A stretch of DNA of 64,000 nucleotides from Rikenellaceae bacterium (GTDB lineage Bacteria; Bacteroidota; Bacteroidia; Bacteroidales; Rikenellaceae), in contig SUZC01000003.1 of NCBI GenBank assembly GCA_015060165.1, forward strand, positions 62,001 to 126,000. The letters run 5' to 3'. A model generated the notes under the pieces. It ran no database searches, was not told the DNA's origin, and saw only the letters and a program-made list of their open reading frames with translations. The translations under genes and the position numbers were made by a program. Positions within the stretch are counted from its first letter, which is position 1. Each line of letters starts with the position of its first letter. Below, piece after piece: positions 63,082-64,000 of this stretch.

Positions 63082-63141
63082 TTTTTTTCAAAAAAAAACA
63101 TCAAAAGCCTATTTTTTTTGCCCTATATGCCCTTCGATACC

Positions 63142-64000
63142 CTATTTTTCGAGGTAATCGAGTATGTTGCCGCTAATCTGCATCAGCGATATTTCGCACA
63201 ATTTGGTATTGTACTCGGCCGTCAGGATTCGCTCCTCGGCATCGAGCAGACTCTTCTGAGCCTCGCGCATATCAATACCGGGCAGGTCACCCAACAAATA
63301 ACGCTCCATTGCGATATTGTAGTTCTCCTTGGCAGCAATCAGATTCTCCTTTTCAAGCTTTATAACCTCCAAATTGTTACAGTATGCCTGCCAGAAGTTA
63401 GCCAAATCGGCCATCAATGACTGATGTAGCTGCTCTTTGTTGTATTGTGCATTCTCGATTTCGATGCGGGCATTCTGTTGTTCACGACGGCGATTGCCAT
63501 CAAAGATTGTGAATCCGAGCTTCAAACCCACATTTGGACCCAATGTACCACGTGTTTTGGTTACTCCCTTGGCAAAGTGGTTGTGGGTATATCCGTAGCC
63601 GGCTACTAAGTTGAGGTAGGGGTAATTGCGTGCTTGTACAGCTTTAAGATCCAACTCCGAGATAGCAGAGTTGTGGTCGGCAATCAGCAACGACACGTTT
63701 GTGGTGGCTGTCTGCTCGCGCAATTCGTCCCATTGCAATGAGCCGTTAACCTCGATAACCGAGTCACGAGCCACGCAACGCTCGTCGATGGCCTGGTTGG
63801 CCATAAGTTCGTTGATGCGGATACGCGAGGCTGTGACACGCTCTTGCTGCGACATATATTGTGACGAGTCGGCATTGAAGTCGACCTTAGCCTGCAACAA
63901 ATCCAATCGAGAGAAGTCTCCAATCTGATAACGAGCCTCGGTGATACGCAATCGCTCGCGCGAGAGAGCTACAGCATAACGATAGTTCTTCAATCGCAAT
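63142..64000 (-). CDS. TolC-family outer-membrane efflux protein, C-terminal part (partial)
   Basis: The frame runs leftward from the right edge and gives the last 285 residues or so; the true start lies outside. The helical pattern is that of TolC: ALSRERLRITEARYQIGDFSRLDLLQAKVDF, the strand-forming YPYLNLVAGYGYTHNHF and LGPNVGLKLGFTIFDGNRRREQQNARIEI, then a second helical hairpin with ENYNIAMERYLLGDLPGIDMREAQKSLLDAEERI. Such proteins form the outer-membrane exit duct for an RND or ABC efflux system, whose other genes would lie beyond the window. Nothing abnormal is visible. Confidence 0.85.
   Translation of the reverse strand, partial: LRLKNYRYAVALSRERLRITEARYQIGDFSRLDLLQAKVDFNADSSQYMSQQERVTASRIRINELMANQAIDERCVARDSVIEVNGSLQWDELREQTATTNVSLLIADHNSAISELDLKAVQARNYPYLNLVAGYGYTHNHFAKGVTKTRGTLGPNVGLKLGFTIFDGNRRREQQNARIEIENAQYNKEQLHQSLMADLANFWQAYCNNLEVIKLEKENLIAAKENYNIAMERYLLGDLPGIDMREAQKSLLDAEERILTAEYNTKLCEISLMQISGNILDYLEK

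Overview
The window reads as a chromosomal segment of a gut-type Bacteroidota, most like the Bacteroidales and perhaps an Alistipes-like member of the Rikenellaceae. The genus is an inference. The support is as follows. Genes lack Shine-Dalgarno sites. Many genes are preceded by the Bacteroidetes -7 box TAnnTTTG, with a TTG/TTTG box about 20 nt upstream. Many products carry short lipoprotein signals, and there are S46, C10, GH92, GH39 and GH18 enzymes. The dcw cluster follows the usual Bacteroidetes order from rsmH to ftsW.

Layout. 1-5.1 kb: the end of a membrane protein, a lipoprotein of unknown function, a kbl/Lrp-type pair, and a C10 (streptopain-like) protease overlapping a small lipoprotein gene broken by an in-frame TAA. 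5.2-8.5 kb: the last two steps of GMP synthesis, guaB and guaA, separated by long palindromic repeats. The guaA product has lost most of its glutaminase domain. 8.6-9.6 kb: an AT-rich membrane-protein gene behind a highly structured leader, bounded by a perfect 40-bp direct repeat that contains a terminator, so it looks like an inserted cassette. 9.7-20.2 kb: housekeeping genes (UvrD-type helicase, GT2, endonuclease III, S41 protease, metallophosphoesterase, NrnA-like DHH enzyme, MsbA-like ABC exporter). 20.2-27.2 kb: a 125-bp tandem repeat, a FadL-like porin, a DUF486 membrane protein, a THUMP-like methyltransferase, a HAD phosphatase and ComEC. 27.2-37.2 kb (minus strand): an S4 protein, then ftsW, murD, mraY, murE, ftsI, ftsL and rsmH.

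37.5-47.0 kb is a tight ten-gene rightward operon of phage origin: a ClpP-type capsid protease with a scaffold-like tail, a probable major capsid protein, portal, connector, holin and a lysis-type protein, plus four unplaced genes. It has one good promoter and a roughly 330-nt leader. No integrase, terminase, tape-measure or phage regulator is present, and its base composition resembles the host, so it looks like a cryptic or domesticated phage module.

47.1-64 kb: a PiT phosphate transporter with a PhoU-like tail, two tandem paralogous DUF4091-type lipoproteins, an FNT channel, an S46 dipeptidyl-peptidase, a GH92/GH39 pair, a secreted GH18-ThuA-ThuA fusion, tRNA-Glu(CUC), and the C-terminal part of a TolC-family protein running off the right edge.

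The items most worth a second look are the long palindromic repeats whose arms differ in sequence between copies yet stay complementary, the guaA with a missing glutaminase site, the cassette-like insertion with its structured leader, and the phage-derived operon.
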